Positions 18,031-27,003 of a DNA stretch of 64,000 nt are shown one piece after another. The DNA is taken from assembly GCA_029263315.1 (NCBI GenBank), contig JAJCXR010000050.1, positions 62,001 through 126,000 on the forward strand, read 5' to 3'. The notes beneath the pieces are model-generated. The model ran no database searches. It saw nothing but the letters and a program-made list of their open reading frames with translations, and was not told where the DNA came from. The stretch comes from Acidobacteriota bacterium. GTDB lineage: Bacteria > Acidobacteriota > Thermoanaerobaculia > Multivoradales > J023. The translations under genes and the position numbers were made by a program. Numbering within the stretch: the first letter of the stretch is position 1; the number at the start of each line of letters is the position of its first letter.

Positions 18031-19365
18031 GTGAGCCAATCGAATAAGACGGTAGAGGCCTCCGGACGCAAGGAGTGGCTGAAGGTGTGGGCCATCCCGC
18101 TGGCGATTGTCGCCCTCGGCTTTGTCTTCGCCATCGCCGGTATCGATCCGCCGCCGCCGGACACCTTGCGTTTTGCTAATGGACGCCCCGGCGGCGCCTA
18201 CCATGGGGCTGCCGTGCAATACCGCGAGATCCTGGCCAAACAAGGCTTCAAGGTCGAGTTGGTGGAAACGGCGGGCAGCATGGAGAACCTGGAGCTGCTA
18301 CGGCGGGGCGAGGTGGACATCGCCTTCGTGCAAGGGGGCACCGCCAAACTACCCGCCGATGGCGACTCCATGCAAGCCTTGGCCAGCGTCTTCTTCGAAC
18401 CCCTGTGGATCTTCCAGCGCAGCTCCGAGGCCGTCGACCAATTGCGCAAGCTCGAGGGACGACGTCTGGTCATAGGCGACTCCGGCAGTGGCACTCTGGA
18501 GCTGGCGCTCCAGCTGCTGGAGGCCAACGGTATCGACTCCCAGCGGGCTGAGCTCATCGAAGCGGCGAGCCAGGAAGCGGTCGCGCTGCTCCTGGCAGAC
18601 GAAGCGGACGCAGCCTTTCTTGTCACCACCGGCGGCTCGAGGGCTTTGCGGCAGCTTCTCGCATCCCCCGACATCTCCCTGATGTCGTTTGATCGCCACC
18701 TCGCCTACACCAACCGTTTCCGTTTCCTCTCGCCGGTGGTGCTCGGGCAAGGAGCCGTGGACCTGGCGGCCGATTTACCGGCGCAGGACCACACCCTGTT
18801 GGCCAGCGCTACCCAGTTGGTGGCAGGCAGGGATCTTCACCACGCTTTGGTCCCTTTACTCTTGGAAACCGCCCTCCAGGTCCACAGCGACGGCCAGACC
18901 TTCGAGGAAGAGCGCCAACTGCCGACCGCCGACTTCACCGATTTGCCGATGGGCAAGGACGCCACGCACTACTTGGAATATGGCCCTTCCTTTCTGCACA
19001 GCTATCTTGGTTTCTGGGCGGCCTCCACCGTCGATCGGCTGAAGATCTTGCTGCTACCGCTCATCACCCTACTGATACCGGTCTTCAAGGCGGCTCCGCC
19101 GATCTATCGCTGGCGCATCAGGTCGCGCATCTACCGCTGGTATGAAGACCTGAAACTGGTGGACGATGTGTTGGCACAGGAGGTCGCTCCCCAAACCCTG
19201 GCCCAACACATTCACCGTCTCAAAAAGATGGAAAACGAGCTGACGGAGATCCAGGTGCCACTTTCCTACATGGACGAGTTCTATCGCCTGCGCGTCCACA
19301 TCCAGCTGATCCTCGCCAAGCTCGAGGGGCGCCTGCCGGAAAAGCCAGGACAAAGTCCTAAGTAA
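18031..19365 (+). CDS. TAXI-family solute receptor with membrane anchors at both ends
   Basis: 444 residues from a GTG start. A signal-anchor lies at ~14-33, followed by the TAXI receptor domain (GRPGGAYHGAAVQYREIL; EVDIAFVQGGTA; GDSGSGTLELALQLLEANGI). A second hydrophobic stretch (LKILLLPLITLLIPVFKAA, ~337-355) is followed by a ~85-residue cytoplasmic tail with a helical, charged character. Ordinary TAXI proteins are soluble periplasmic receptors serving a TRAP permease; no TRAP genes are nearby. The membrane-tethered form suggests a sensor or a different transport partner (inference). Confidence 0.88.
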   Translation: MSQSNKTVEASGRKEWLKVWAIPLAIVALGFVFAIAGIDPPPPDTLRFANGRPGGAYHGAAVQYREILAKQGFKVELVETAGSMENLELLRRGEVDIAFVQGGTAKLPADGDSMQALASVFFEPLWIFQRSSEAVDQLRKLEGRRLVIGDSGSGTLELALQLLEANGIDSQRAELIEAASQEAVALLLADEADAAFLVTTGGSRALRQLLASPDISLMSFDRHLAYTNRFRFLSPVVLGQGAVDLAADLPAQDHTLLASATQLVAGRDLHHALVPLLLETALQVHSDGQTFEEERQLPTADFTDLPMGKDATHYLEYGPSFLHSYLGFWAASTVDRLKILLLPLITLLIPVFKAAPPIYRWRIRSRIYRWYEDLKLVDDVLAQEVAPQTLAQHIHRLKKMENELTEIQVPLSYMDEFYRLRVHIQLILAKLEGRLPEKPGQSPK

Positions 19366-19445
19366 GCGCCGCCGAAGACAATCATCCTCCATTTTCAGCA
19401 GGTTCTTAATCTATTCTTTAATCTGCCAACAGTTACACTTCCTGA

Positions 19446-22400
19446 GTGAAGGCCTGTCCGAAGCGTTCCCATCGAGGCGGGTCATCCCTCTGGAACCCAA
19501 TGAATCGACCAGCCGACGCCACGTACCGCTGCCAACATCGAGCATCCGCTCGGCCTCTGTGCCGCTCCACGCGCCGATTAACTTGCCGTTCAACGGCGGC
19601 GGCATGTTTCCTCGTGATTCTGCCGTCAGCGGCGATCCTCGCTGAGCAGCCGTTCGAGAGTGTGCCTCGCTTCGAGCGCCTCGGAGTCGAAGATGGCCTG
19701 CCACACTCGACCGTCTGGACAGCCATGCAGGACGAACGCGGGTTCATGTGGTTTGGCACCGATGACGGGTTGAGCCGTTTCGACGGTTACGATTTTGAAA
19801 CATACAAACACGACAGCCTGAAGGCCGAATCGTTGTCGGCCAACAGCGTCCTGAGCCTGGCACAAGACCCGCAAGGCCGGCTGTGGATTGGTACCTACGG
19901 CGGTGGCGTCAACCTCTTCGATCGTCATCGCAAGACGTTCTCCCATTTTCGACACGATCCCCAGGACACCACCAGTTTGAGCCACGATGTCGTGTTCGCC
20001 CTGCTCCCGGACGAGCAAGGAAATTTATGGGTGGGTAGCCGCGGCGGGCTCGACCGCATCGATCTCGGGAGTGGGCAGTTGCAACGGTTGCCCAAAGCAC
20101 TGATCCCAGCGGGTGAAAACGTCGAGCCTCGCGTCCTGACTCTGTTCCAAGATAGCGCTGCCACCCTATGGGCGGGCACAGACTGCGGGCTCGTATCTTT
20201 CGATTTTGATGGCCCCACCTCACCTTGCATCACCACGCCAACTTCCGCCGAGGGCCAGGCTCGGTCCACCGTCTATGCCCTGGCGGAAGATTCCCTCGGC
20301 CGCCTGTGGGCTGGCACCGAGGAGGGCCTGCGCCACCTCGACAGATCCAGCCGACAGTTGGTCATGCCACCCCTCGAGGTGCCGTTGATCGAAAGTCTGG
20401 TGCAAAGCTTGTTCGTCGACAGCGAGGGTATTCTGTGGGTCGGCTACGACAGCGAAGGGTTGATTCACCTCGACCCGACCAGCGGCATTCGGCGCAACTT
20501 TCGCCACAATGCGGCAGATCGTCGAAGCCTGAGCGAAGACTCGATCATCAAGATCACCCAAGACCACACCGGGTTGCTCTGGTTCACCACCTTCTTGGGG
20601 GTCAATCGTCTCGATCCCCAACAGCGGCAATTCCCCACCTACCGCCATCAGGCCGAGCACCCCAACTCCCTCAACGACAACAGTATTTGGGCCCTGCTCG
20701 AATGCTCGTCCGGGGACCTTTGGGCCGGTACCTTCGATCGAGGTCTCAACCGTATCGATCGTTCGACGGGCCGCGTCACCCACTATCTGCCGCAGCCGGA
20801 GGACGATGAGGCCTTGCCCAACGGCTCCATCAGCGCCCTCCATGAAGGAGCCGACGGCACCCTGTGGGTAGGTAGTTGGGCAGGTCTGAGTCGAATGGAC
20901 ATCGAAAAGGGCACGTTTCGCACGCTGCGTCATCGTCCCGACGAGGTCACCAGCTTGAGCAGTGACACCGTTCAAGTGGTGCACGAGGACCGCCGTCAAC
21001 GGCTTTGGGTGGGCACTCTCCAAGGGCTCAATCGGCTGCAAGATGACGGACTCGCCTTCCACCGTCTTGGGGACGACGAGGGAATTCCCGCCACTTCGTC
21101 GATCAACACCGTCGCCGAAGCAGCGGACGGCGGACTCTGGTTCGGTTCCACCACCTCCGGTCTCTTCCACCTGCCCGCCAATGGTCAGGAATTCACCCGG
21201 CTACAACACCGCGAAGGCGCCCTCGATAGCCTGAGCAGTGACCGGCTCGCCTCCCTCTACCTCGACCCCGAAGGCATGTTGTGGATCGGAACCTATGGCT
21301 CGGGGCTCGATCGTTACGATCCCGAGAGCGGCGAATTTGCGCACTATCGAGAACAGGATGGATTACCCAGCAACACTATCTTGGGCATCTTGCCGGACGA
21401 TCAAGGCCATCTATGGCTCTCGTCCTATGCCGGCCTCGGGCGCTTGGAGCTGAGCAGCGGTCGCTGCCAATCCTTCAGCCGCGCCCACGGGCTCCAGGGG
21501 GACACCTTCTCCGACGGATCGAGCTTCAGGGGGCGGGACGGCACCCTGTACTTCGGTGGCACGGCCGGACTCAACATCATCGATCCTGCGGCCATCGTCT
21601 CGACAACCGCACCGCCGCAAGTAAGGTTGACCGAATTTCGCTTGTTGGTGAACGACGACACCCAAATCGCCGAGGATCTGTACCGGCAATTCCTCGACGG
21701 AAGAGTGGTTCTACAACACCACCAGGATCTTTTCGCCATCGATTTCACGGCCCTTGATTTCGCCCATGCCGCCGATCTGAGCTACAGCTACCACCTGGCG
21801 GGCTTCGACGACACCTGGATCTCCACGGGGGCACGCAAACGATTTGCCCAGTATTCCAATCTCGATGCCGGTGACTACCTATTCGAAGCTCGGGCTCGGA
21901 GCAGCGGCGGTATGGCCAGTGAGGCCCCAGCTCGTCTGCAGATTGTCGTCCTGCCGCCGCCCTGGAAAACTTGGTGGGCTTACTGTTTGTACAGTCTGGG
22001 GGGGTTACTGCTCTTGTCAGCCACCGTTGTCGGTTATCGGCGTCGCATCGAGCGCGAGCGTTCGATCAGCCGCAAGCTGCGGGAAGTGGATCGGCTGAAA
22101 AATGCCTTCATCGCCAATACGTCCCACGAGCTGCGCACCCCCTTGCATGGCATGACAGGCATCGCGGAGTCCATCCTGGAAGGCGCGGCGGGCCAGTTAT
22201 CGCAAACACTGCGGGCCAATCTGTCGCTGATCGTCAGCAGCGGCCGGCGGCTCACCTCTCTCGTCGACGACCTCTTGGACTTCTCAAAGCTTGGCCGCGA
22301 CGGCATCGAGCTCGAGAGGAAACCCGTCGCCCTGGCCTCGATCTGTGACATCGTCATCAGCTTGTCTCGACCCTTGTTGGGCGACAAAAGCTTAGACCTA

Positions 22401-23609
22401 CACAACCGGGTGCCGGCCACTCTGCCACCGGCTCTGGCGGATGAGAACCGGTTGCTACAAATCCTCCACAATTTGGTAGGCAACGCCATCAAGTTCACCC
22501 CGCAAGGGCAGGTCGTCCTGGCGGCAGAGGTTCGGGGTAGCCAACTCGTCGTCAAAGTCAGCGACAGCGGTATCGGCATCGACAAAGCTGACCGGGAGCG
22601 GATCTTCGAACCTTTCGCCCAGGTCGACTCAGCCGTCGATAGGCAACACGGCGGCGCCGGGCTCGGCCTTTCCGTGGCCCGTGAGTTGGTGCAGATGCAC
22701 GGTGGCCAGCTATGGCTGGAGAGCAACGAGCCCCGCGGAACCGTCTTCTGCTTCACACTGCCGATAGCCAAGGATCTCGAAGCTCCGGTCGCACCGATGC
22801 TGGGCGAGCCTTTCTCGAGCCCCGAAGGGGCGCTCCAAGAGCTGGCGACGGAGTCTCCGGTGCAAGCGTTTGCCGCCCCCCCGAGCGCTGGCGGGAAGGA
22901 TTTTCACATCCTGATCGTCGATGATGAGTCGATCAACCGTCAGCTCCTGGTGAACATCCTGACGCTCCAAGGCTATCGCCTCAGTCTGGCGACCAACGGC
23001 GAAGAAGCCTTGCGGCGGGTCACCGCCGAAACCTTCGACCTGGTTCTTCTCGACATCATGATGCCCCGGATGTCCGGCTATGAGGTTTGCCGGATCCTCC
23101 GCCAGAGCTACACCATACAAGAGCTACCGGTGATATTCCTCACCGCCAAGGCCCAGGAAAGCGATCTGGTCAACGGTTTCGCTGCCGGTGGCAACGATTA
23201 TTTGACCAAGCCGGTGACCCGACTCGAGATCGTCTCTCGGGTCCGCGCCCACCTCGAGCTGGTCCACATGCACCGTCACTTGGACAGCCTGGTGCAGCAA
23301 CGAACCCTACGAATCGCTGAATTGAATGCAACCTTGGAAAGCCGCAATACCGAGCTCGAGCATTTCGCCAACACCGTGTCCCACGAGTTGAAAAGCCCCT
23401 TGGTGACCATCAAAGGGTTCCTCGAATTCGCTCGGCAGGACGCCTTGAGCGGTGATGCTGAGAGCATCAACCGGGATTTCGATCGTATCGCCTCGGCGAC
23501 GCAAAAAATGCACCAACTCCTCGAGTCCCTGCTCGCCCACCCCCACAACAGTGGATCGGCCGCCGTCTCAGAGGCGCTCTCCGGCTCGACCCAGCGAGCC
23601 ACAGAGTGA
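19446..23609 (+). CDS. propeller-type hybrid histidine kinase with a second, C-terminal HisKA domain
   Basis: 1,387 residues from GTG 19446; ATG 19501 is an alternative start. After a signal or membrane segment come about 14 two-component propeller repeats (motif LW.G....GL...D), enough for two seven-bladed propellers, then a Y_Y_Y domain, a membrane segment (WWAYCLYSLGGLLLL), HisKA (NTSHELRTPLHGM, His ~893), HATPase (DSGIGID; GGAGLGLSVA) and a receiver (VDDESINRQ; LLDIMMPRMSG, Asp ~1201). A further HisKA-like segment follows (NTVSHELKSPLVTIKG, His ~1311) but the protein ends without an ATPase domain. The layout resembles Bacteroides HTCS sensors without the AraC output. Ligand likely a glycan or other polymer (inference). 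Confidence 0.93.
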   Translation: MKACPKRSHRGGSSLWNPMNRPADATYRCQHRASARPLCRSTRRLTCRSTAAACFLVILPSAAILAEQPFESVPRFERLGVEDGLPHSTVWTAMQDERGFMWFGTDDGLSRFDGYDFETYKHDSLKAESLSANSVLSLAQDPQGRLWIGTYGGGVNLFDRHRKTFSHFRHDPQDTTSLSHDVVFALLPDEQGNLWVGSRGGLDRIDLGSGQLQRLPKALIPAGENVEPRVLTLFQDSAATLWAGTDCGLVSFDFDGPTSPCITTPTSAEGQARSTVYALAEDSLGRLWAGTEEGLRHLDRSSRQLVMPPLEVPLIESLVQSLFVDSEGILWVGYDSEGLIHLDPTSGIRRNFRHNAADRRSLSEDSIIKITQDHTGLLWFTTFLGVNRLDPQQRQFPTYRHQAEHPNSLNDNSIWALLECSSGDLWAGTFDRGLNRIDRSTGRVTHYLPQPEDDEALPNGSISALHEGADGTLWVGSWAGLSRMDIEKGTFRTLRHRPDEVTSLSSDTVQVVHEDRRQRLWVGTLQGLNRLQDDGLAFHRLGDDEGIPATSSINTVAEAADGGLWFGSTTSGLFHLPANGQEFTRLQHREGALDSLSSDRLASLYLDPEGMLWIGTYGSGLDRYDPESGEFAHYREQDGLPSNTILGILPDDQGHLWLSSYAGLGRLELSSGRCQSFSRAHGLQGDTFSDGSSFRGRDGTLYFGGTAGLNIIDPAAIVSTTAPPQVRLTEFRLLVNDDTQIAEDLYRQFLDGRVVLQHHQDLFAIDFTALDFAHAADLSYSYHLAGFDDTWISTGARKRFAQYSNLDAGDYLFEARARSSGGMASEAPARLQIVVLPPPWKTWWAYCLYSLGGLLLLSATVVGYRRRIERERSISRKLREVDRLKNAFIANTSHELRTPLHGMTGIAESILEGAAGQLSQTLRANLSLIVSSGRRLTSLVDDLLDFSKLGRDGIELERKPVALASICDIVISLSRPLLGDKSLDLHNRVPATLPPALADENRLLQILHNLVGNAIKFTPQGQVVLAAEVRGSQLVVKVSDSGIGIDKADRERIFEPFAQVDSAVDRQHGGAGLGLSVARELVQMHGGQLWLESNEPRGTVFCFTLPIAKDLEAPVAPMLGEPFSSPEGALQELATESPVQAFAAPPSAGGKDFHILIVDDESINRQLLVNILTLQGYRLSLATNGEEALRRVTAETFDLVLLDIMMPRMSGYEVCRILRQSYTIQELPVIFLTAKAQESDLVNGFAAGGNDYLTKPVTRLEIVSRVRAHLELVHMHRHLDSLVQQRTLRIAELNATLESRNTELEHFANTVSHELKSPLVTIKGFLEFARQDALSGDAESINRDFDRIASATQKMHQLLESLLAHPHNSGSAAVSEALSGSTQRATE

Positions 23610-23611
23610 GG

Positions 23612-23848
23612 TTACTTACCCTCCGTTTGCGCCTGGCGCTCCATTTCTTCCATCTTCTTGCGCAAGCTCAAGGGGCGCATATCCGTCCAAACTTCTTCGA
23701 TGTGATCCAGGCACTCTTGTTTGGTTCCGGTCGTGCCGTCCGCCTTCCAGCCCAAGGGCAGCTCACGATCGACCGGCCAGATGGAGTATTGCTCTTCGTG
23801 GTTAACCACGACTTGGTATTTGCGATTGTCGTCTTCGTCCCAGGACAT
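23612..23848 (-). CDS. orphan MbtH-like protein
   Basis: 78 residues from ATG 23848, which has GGAG upstream; the frame is open 13 codons further. The MbtH signature is clear: VVNHEEQYSIWPVDRELPLGW followed by CLDHIEEVWTDMRPLSLR, containing the conserved tryptophans that contact adenylation domains. MbtH proteins act as chaperone-like partners of nonribosomal peptide synthetase adenylation domains and are normally encoded in NRPS clusters. Here the neighbours are a hybrid kinase (convergent, 2-base gap) and a SprT-like protease, with no NRPS within the window. Confidence 0.93.
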   Translation of the reverse strand: MSWDEDDNRKYQVVVNHEEQYSIWPVDRELPLGWKADGTTGTKQECLDHIEEVWTDMRPLSLRKKMEEMERQAQTEGK

Positions 23849-24065
23849 GTCTTCGTCTCCTTTGAGGGCTTGACCTTCAGTGGCCAAAGGGGCTGTTCAG
23901 GCCCGATCCAGAATGCAGCACAGATGGGAAACACTTTACGATGAAGCGATGTGATGAGCTTACTAGCCAGCCTGACGAGCCGCAACCTCTAGGCCGTCGG
24001 CAGCGGTATGATAGCCCCATGTGCTCTCTACGCCAGCTCCGGGGTACCCCGACGAAGGGGAAGCC

Positions 24066-24947
24066 GTGAGTCGTCAGCTCTCTCTTTTTCCCGGGCTCGA
24101 GCCCGCGGCTTCAGAGCCTCCTCGCAGCTCAGCTACGAACCGGAAGACACCCGCCGGTGCCGCGACGGGCGAAACCGTGGCCAGTGATGTCGAATGCCAC
24201 AGCTCCTATCGCTTCGCCTCCACGCCCCCCGAGGCGCCGGCCCCGGAACCCGTCGAAACGCTGCATAGCAAGCTGACCTCGTGGCTGAAGGAGCCCTTGG
24301 GCAGTGTGGTTCTAACCGACAACCGACGTCGCATCATCTCGGCTCGGCCAGCGGCGCAGGGTATTGCGGTGCGCATCCACCGCAGCTTCCTCGTGGCCGA
24401 TGACGAGACCCTGCGGGCCGTCGCAATTTTTCTCAACAGCCGTAAAGGGGAGATGCAGCGCACCATCGCCCTGCAAATCATCCGCAGTTATTTCGATCAG
24501 CATCGCTCCTCCAATGAGCAGCCGACGCGCCGGCTTCGTCTGCGGCCCAAGGGTCGCCATGTCGACCTGCGTCCCCTGCGAGACCGCCTCAACCAGCGCT
24601 ACTTCGACGGCGCCCTGGAGGTGCACATCACGTGGGGCAAAGCTCCGACCGTGCGTCGACGCCGAGGGCGGGAGCGGGGTTTCTCGATCCTCCTCGGCAG
24701 CTACACCGAAACCGATCGCCTGGTGCGCATCCATCCGTGCCTCGACCGGGCAGACGTGCCGGAGCACGTGGTCGAATCGGTGGTCTACCACGAGATGCTA
24801 CACGCCGCCCTGCCGAGTGAGCGTCACAACGGTCGACGGCGGCTGCACACGCCGGAATTCAGGCGCCGAGAGAAGCTCTACCATCATGCCGAGGCGGCCA
24901 ACCAATGGCTGGAAGACAACCTGTCCCGCTTGGCGGCCAGCCGCTAG
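24066..24947 (+). CDS. SprT-like zinc metalloprotease
   Basis: 293 residues from GTG 24066, chosen because AAGGGGAA precedes it and the product starts MSRQLSLFPG; an upstream ATG at 24021 is weaker. About 75 residues of disordered leader are followed by a region with RLRPKGRHVDLRPL, and then the catalytic motif VYHEMLHAALP (HExxH, ~241) with a downstream histidine (HTPEF) as likely third ligand. This matches the SprT/YgjP-type peptidase group. Substrate unknown; eukaryotic Spartan relatives cut DNA-crosslinked proteins, but a bacterial role cannot be read from sequence. Confidence 0.85.
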   Translation: MSRQLSLFPGLEPAASEPPRSSATNRKTPAGAATGETVASDVECHSSYRFASTPPEAPAPEPVETLHSKLTSWLKEPLGSVVLTDNRRRIISARPAAQGIAVRIHRSFLVADDETLRAVAIFLNSRKGEMQRTIALQIIRSYFDQHRSSNEQPTRRLRLRPKGRHVDLRPLRDRLNQRYFDGALEVHITWGKAPTVRRRRGRERGFSILLGSYTETDRLVRIHPCLDRADVPEHVVESVVYHEMLHAALPSERHNGRRRLHTPEFRRREKLYHHAEAANQWLEDNLSRLAASR

Positions 24948-25010
24948 CCACGGGCCTGGAGGGCCATCGAGGAGTATCCCTTGCGGAAGCCTTGGGCCGG
25001 GGGCCCTGCC

Positions 25011-25856
25011 TCAGGGAAGGCGTCCCAGCTGCTCGATCACCAATGATGATTTGGCGAAGGACTGTAGGTCGACCCAGGAAAAGCTCGGCGTCATCTCGAT
25101 GACGCAGGAGCCCCGGATGGGAATTTCCAGCCGATAGCGGCCCAATCCACGCAGCGTCTGTGCGAAGCCGTCGCAGGCCGTCACTTCCACCAAGGGTTGG
25201 TCGAAACCCTCTTGCAGCAGCAGTTGTTTGTTTTCCGTATGCTCGGGCAAACGCACGTCGATCAACACCCGGCCGGCTATCTCAGGGCCAGCGACGGTAA
25301 TCGTCCCCGGGTCCATCAGCCAACGCAGGGCACGCACCTGACGGTCGCCCCCCGGTGCCGGGGCTGTCCACGTTTCGGAAAACTGAAAGCTCGCCGTGGC
25401 GTCTCCCGGCGGTAGGGTCACCTCGCCGACGGCGTATTCCATCCGCCCTACCGCTTCGCCGCGCAACGGCAGGCGCTCTCCGCGGGGGCGGTAGAGCCCG
25501 ACGATGAGCCGGTACGAGCCGCTGGGCAAGGGTGGGGCCAGGGCCGAGTGGAACAGCGTCAGGGGATCGACAAACGTCTCTTCACCGGAGAACGGTAGGG
25601 GATGGTCGGCGGTCATGACGACATCACCCTCGCTATTGATCAGGTGGACAAACACCAACAGCTCGTCCGCCTCGGAGGGAAACCCCGCCAATAGCTGCCA
25701 GCGCAACTCGGCTCGCACGGCGCCACCGTGGGGCAACGTCAGGTTGGAAGGCTCGAGGGTCACCGCCGCCACGGGCTCTGCCGGGCCCTTGCCACAGGCC
25801 CCGACGACCAGGCCCAGGAGAACGATGGCAAATATTGGATGGGAGCTTCGGTGCAT
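25011..25856 (-). CDS. putative lipoprotein of unknown function
   Basis: 281 residues from ATG 25856, preceded by GAGGA; the longer open frame upstream is not protein-like. The signal peptide ends in a lipobox (LLGLVVGACGKG). The rest looks beta-rich, with PSGSYRLIVGLYRP typical of immunoglobulin-like or carbohydrate-binding sandwiches. I do not recognise the family. It is convergent with the SprT-like gene. Confidence 0.75.
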   Translation of the reverse strand: MHRSSHPIFAIVLLGLVVGACGKGPAEPVAAVTLEPSNLTLPHGGAVRAELRWQLLAGFPSEADELLVFVHLINSEGDVVMTADHPLPFSGEETFVDPLTLFHSALAPPLPSGSYRLIVGLYRPRGERLPLRGEAVGRMEYAVGEVTLPPGDATASFQFSETWTAPAPGGDRQVRALRWLMDPGTITVAGPEIAGRVLIDVRLPEHTENKQLLLQEGFDQPLVEVTACDGFAQTLRGLGRYRLEIPIRGSCVIEMTPSFSWVDLQSFAKSSLVIEQLGRLP

Positions 25857-26163
25857 GGTGCAATTCCTCAATAGATGAGATGTTCCGCCCGGATAGGTTG
25901 CGGACGCCGGAGCGCTCTGCGGACGCCGGAGCATAAACAAAAGACCGTCCTCGGTCCAATCCGGGAACCTGGCCACGCCGGCCGGCGGACGGTGCGGGAG
26001 ATGACATCATGCCCCATCTTGACTAGACTGAAGCGGCTGAAGAAGCACCAACTTGGCTCCCGGGTCAGCTTGCCGATATCCGGTCATTGCGATGCCCCGT
26101 CCTCGCAACGACTTGTGATTGCAGCGGCTGGCCGGCGCGAAACGCACCTGCGAAAGGTCGGTC

Positions 26164-26958
26164 ATGGGTTTTCTCTCTATCGTTGCATATATCTTGATGG
26201 CCGTCGGAGGCCTGGGGTCGATCGCAGGTTCCGTCTGGTTTCTTATCGTGGCCTTCCGCGAAAGCGTCCTTTGGGGCGTTGGTTGTCTACTCTGTGGTCC
26301 AGTGGCGCTGTTTTTCCTCATCAAGTTCTGGCACGATGCCTGGAAGCCTTGGGTCCTACAGCTGGCGGGCACCGCCGTTGTCATAGCCGGTTTCATGCTC
26401 CTCGGCTTGACAGCCCCGCCCGCCGCATCTGCCTTCAACGATTTCTCCGACGAGCCGTACGCTGAAGACTACGCCGAGCAAGACTACTCCGACGATTATG
26501 GAGATGCCTACGGCGACGCCACGGCTGACGATGCCGCGATAGGCGATGCAGTGGACGTCGATGGGGATACGGCGGAATCGTCGACCGACAGCACGGCCAA
26601 CCCGTCCGGCCTCGACGACGACCCTGTCCTCGAAGACCCTGTCCTCGAAGACAACTTGCCCCAATCTCCCCTCGGCAACTCGGCCCGCAGCGGCAACAGA
26701 TCGTTGGCGCCTCCTCCGACCCGCCTTTCGGGCACCGTCAATCGAGGCTCCGATGACCTCTCGATCGATATCGATTACGCCGAGGAATACATCGGCAAAC
26801 GCCTCAAGCTCACCAAGACCAACGGCAAGGTGGTTTACTGTAGGTTGGTCGAGGTCACCGACGAAGCATTGATCATCCAGCAACCGCTGGGCGGTGGTCA
26901 CGTCAATTTCACCATCGTCAAATCGTCCATCGCCAACCTGGCCAAGGATGATCGATGA
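26164..26958 (+). CDS. membrane protein with acidic linker and small C-terminal domain, unknown function
   Basis: 264 residues from ATG 26164 (AAGG upstream). Three hydrophobic segments (~2-25, 30-50, 62-82) are followed by a strongly acidic, low-complexity linker (~90-185, many D, A, Y, E) and a C-terminal ~65-residue domain (YIGKRLKLTKTNGKVVYCRL) that looks like a small beta barrel of the SH3/Sm kind. The acidic linker contains a near-perfect duplicated VLEDPVLED. Family not recognised. wecB follows in the same direction. Confidence 0.75.
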   Translation: MGFLSIVAYILMAVGGLGSIAGSVWFLIVAFRESVLWGVGCLLCGPVALFFLIKFWHDAWKPWVLQLAGTAVVIAGFMLLGLTAPPAASAFNDFSDEPYAEDYAEQDYSDDYGDAYGDATADDAAIGDAVDVDGDTAESSTDSTANPSGLDDDPVLEDPVLEDNLPQSPLGNSARSGNRSLAPPPTRLSGTVNRGSDDLSIDIDYAEEYIGKRLKLTKTNGKVVYCRLVEVTDEALIIQQPLGGGHVNFTIVKSSIANLAKDDR

Positions 26959-27003
26959 TCGCTCCTCAGGTCGGCCCAGCCCGGCGCTGAACGGATTCCC
27001 GGC

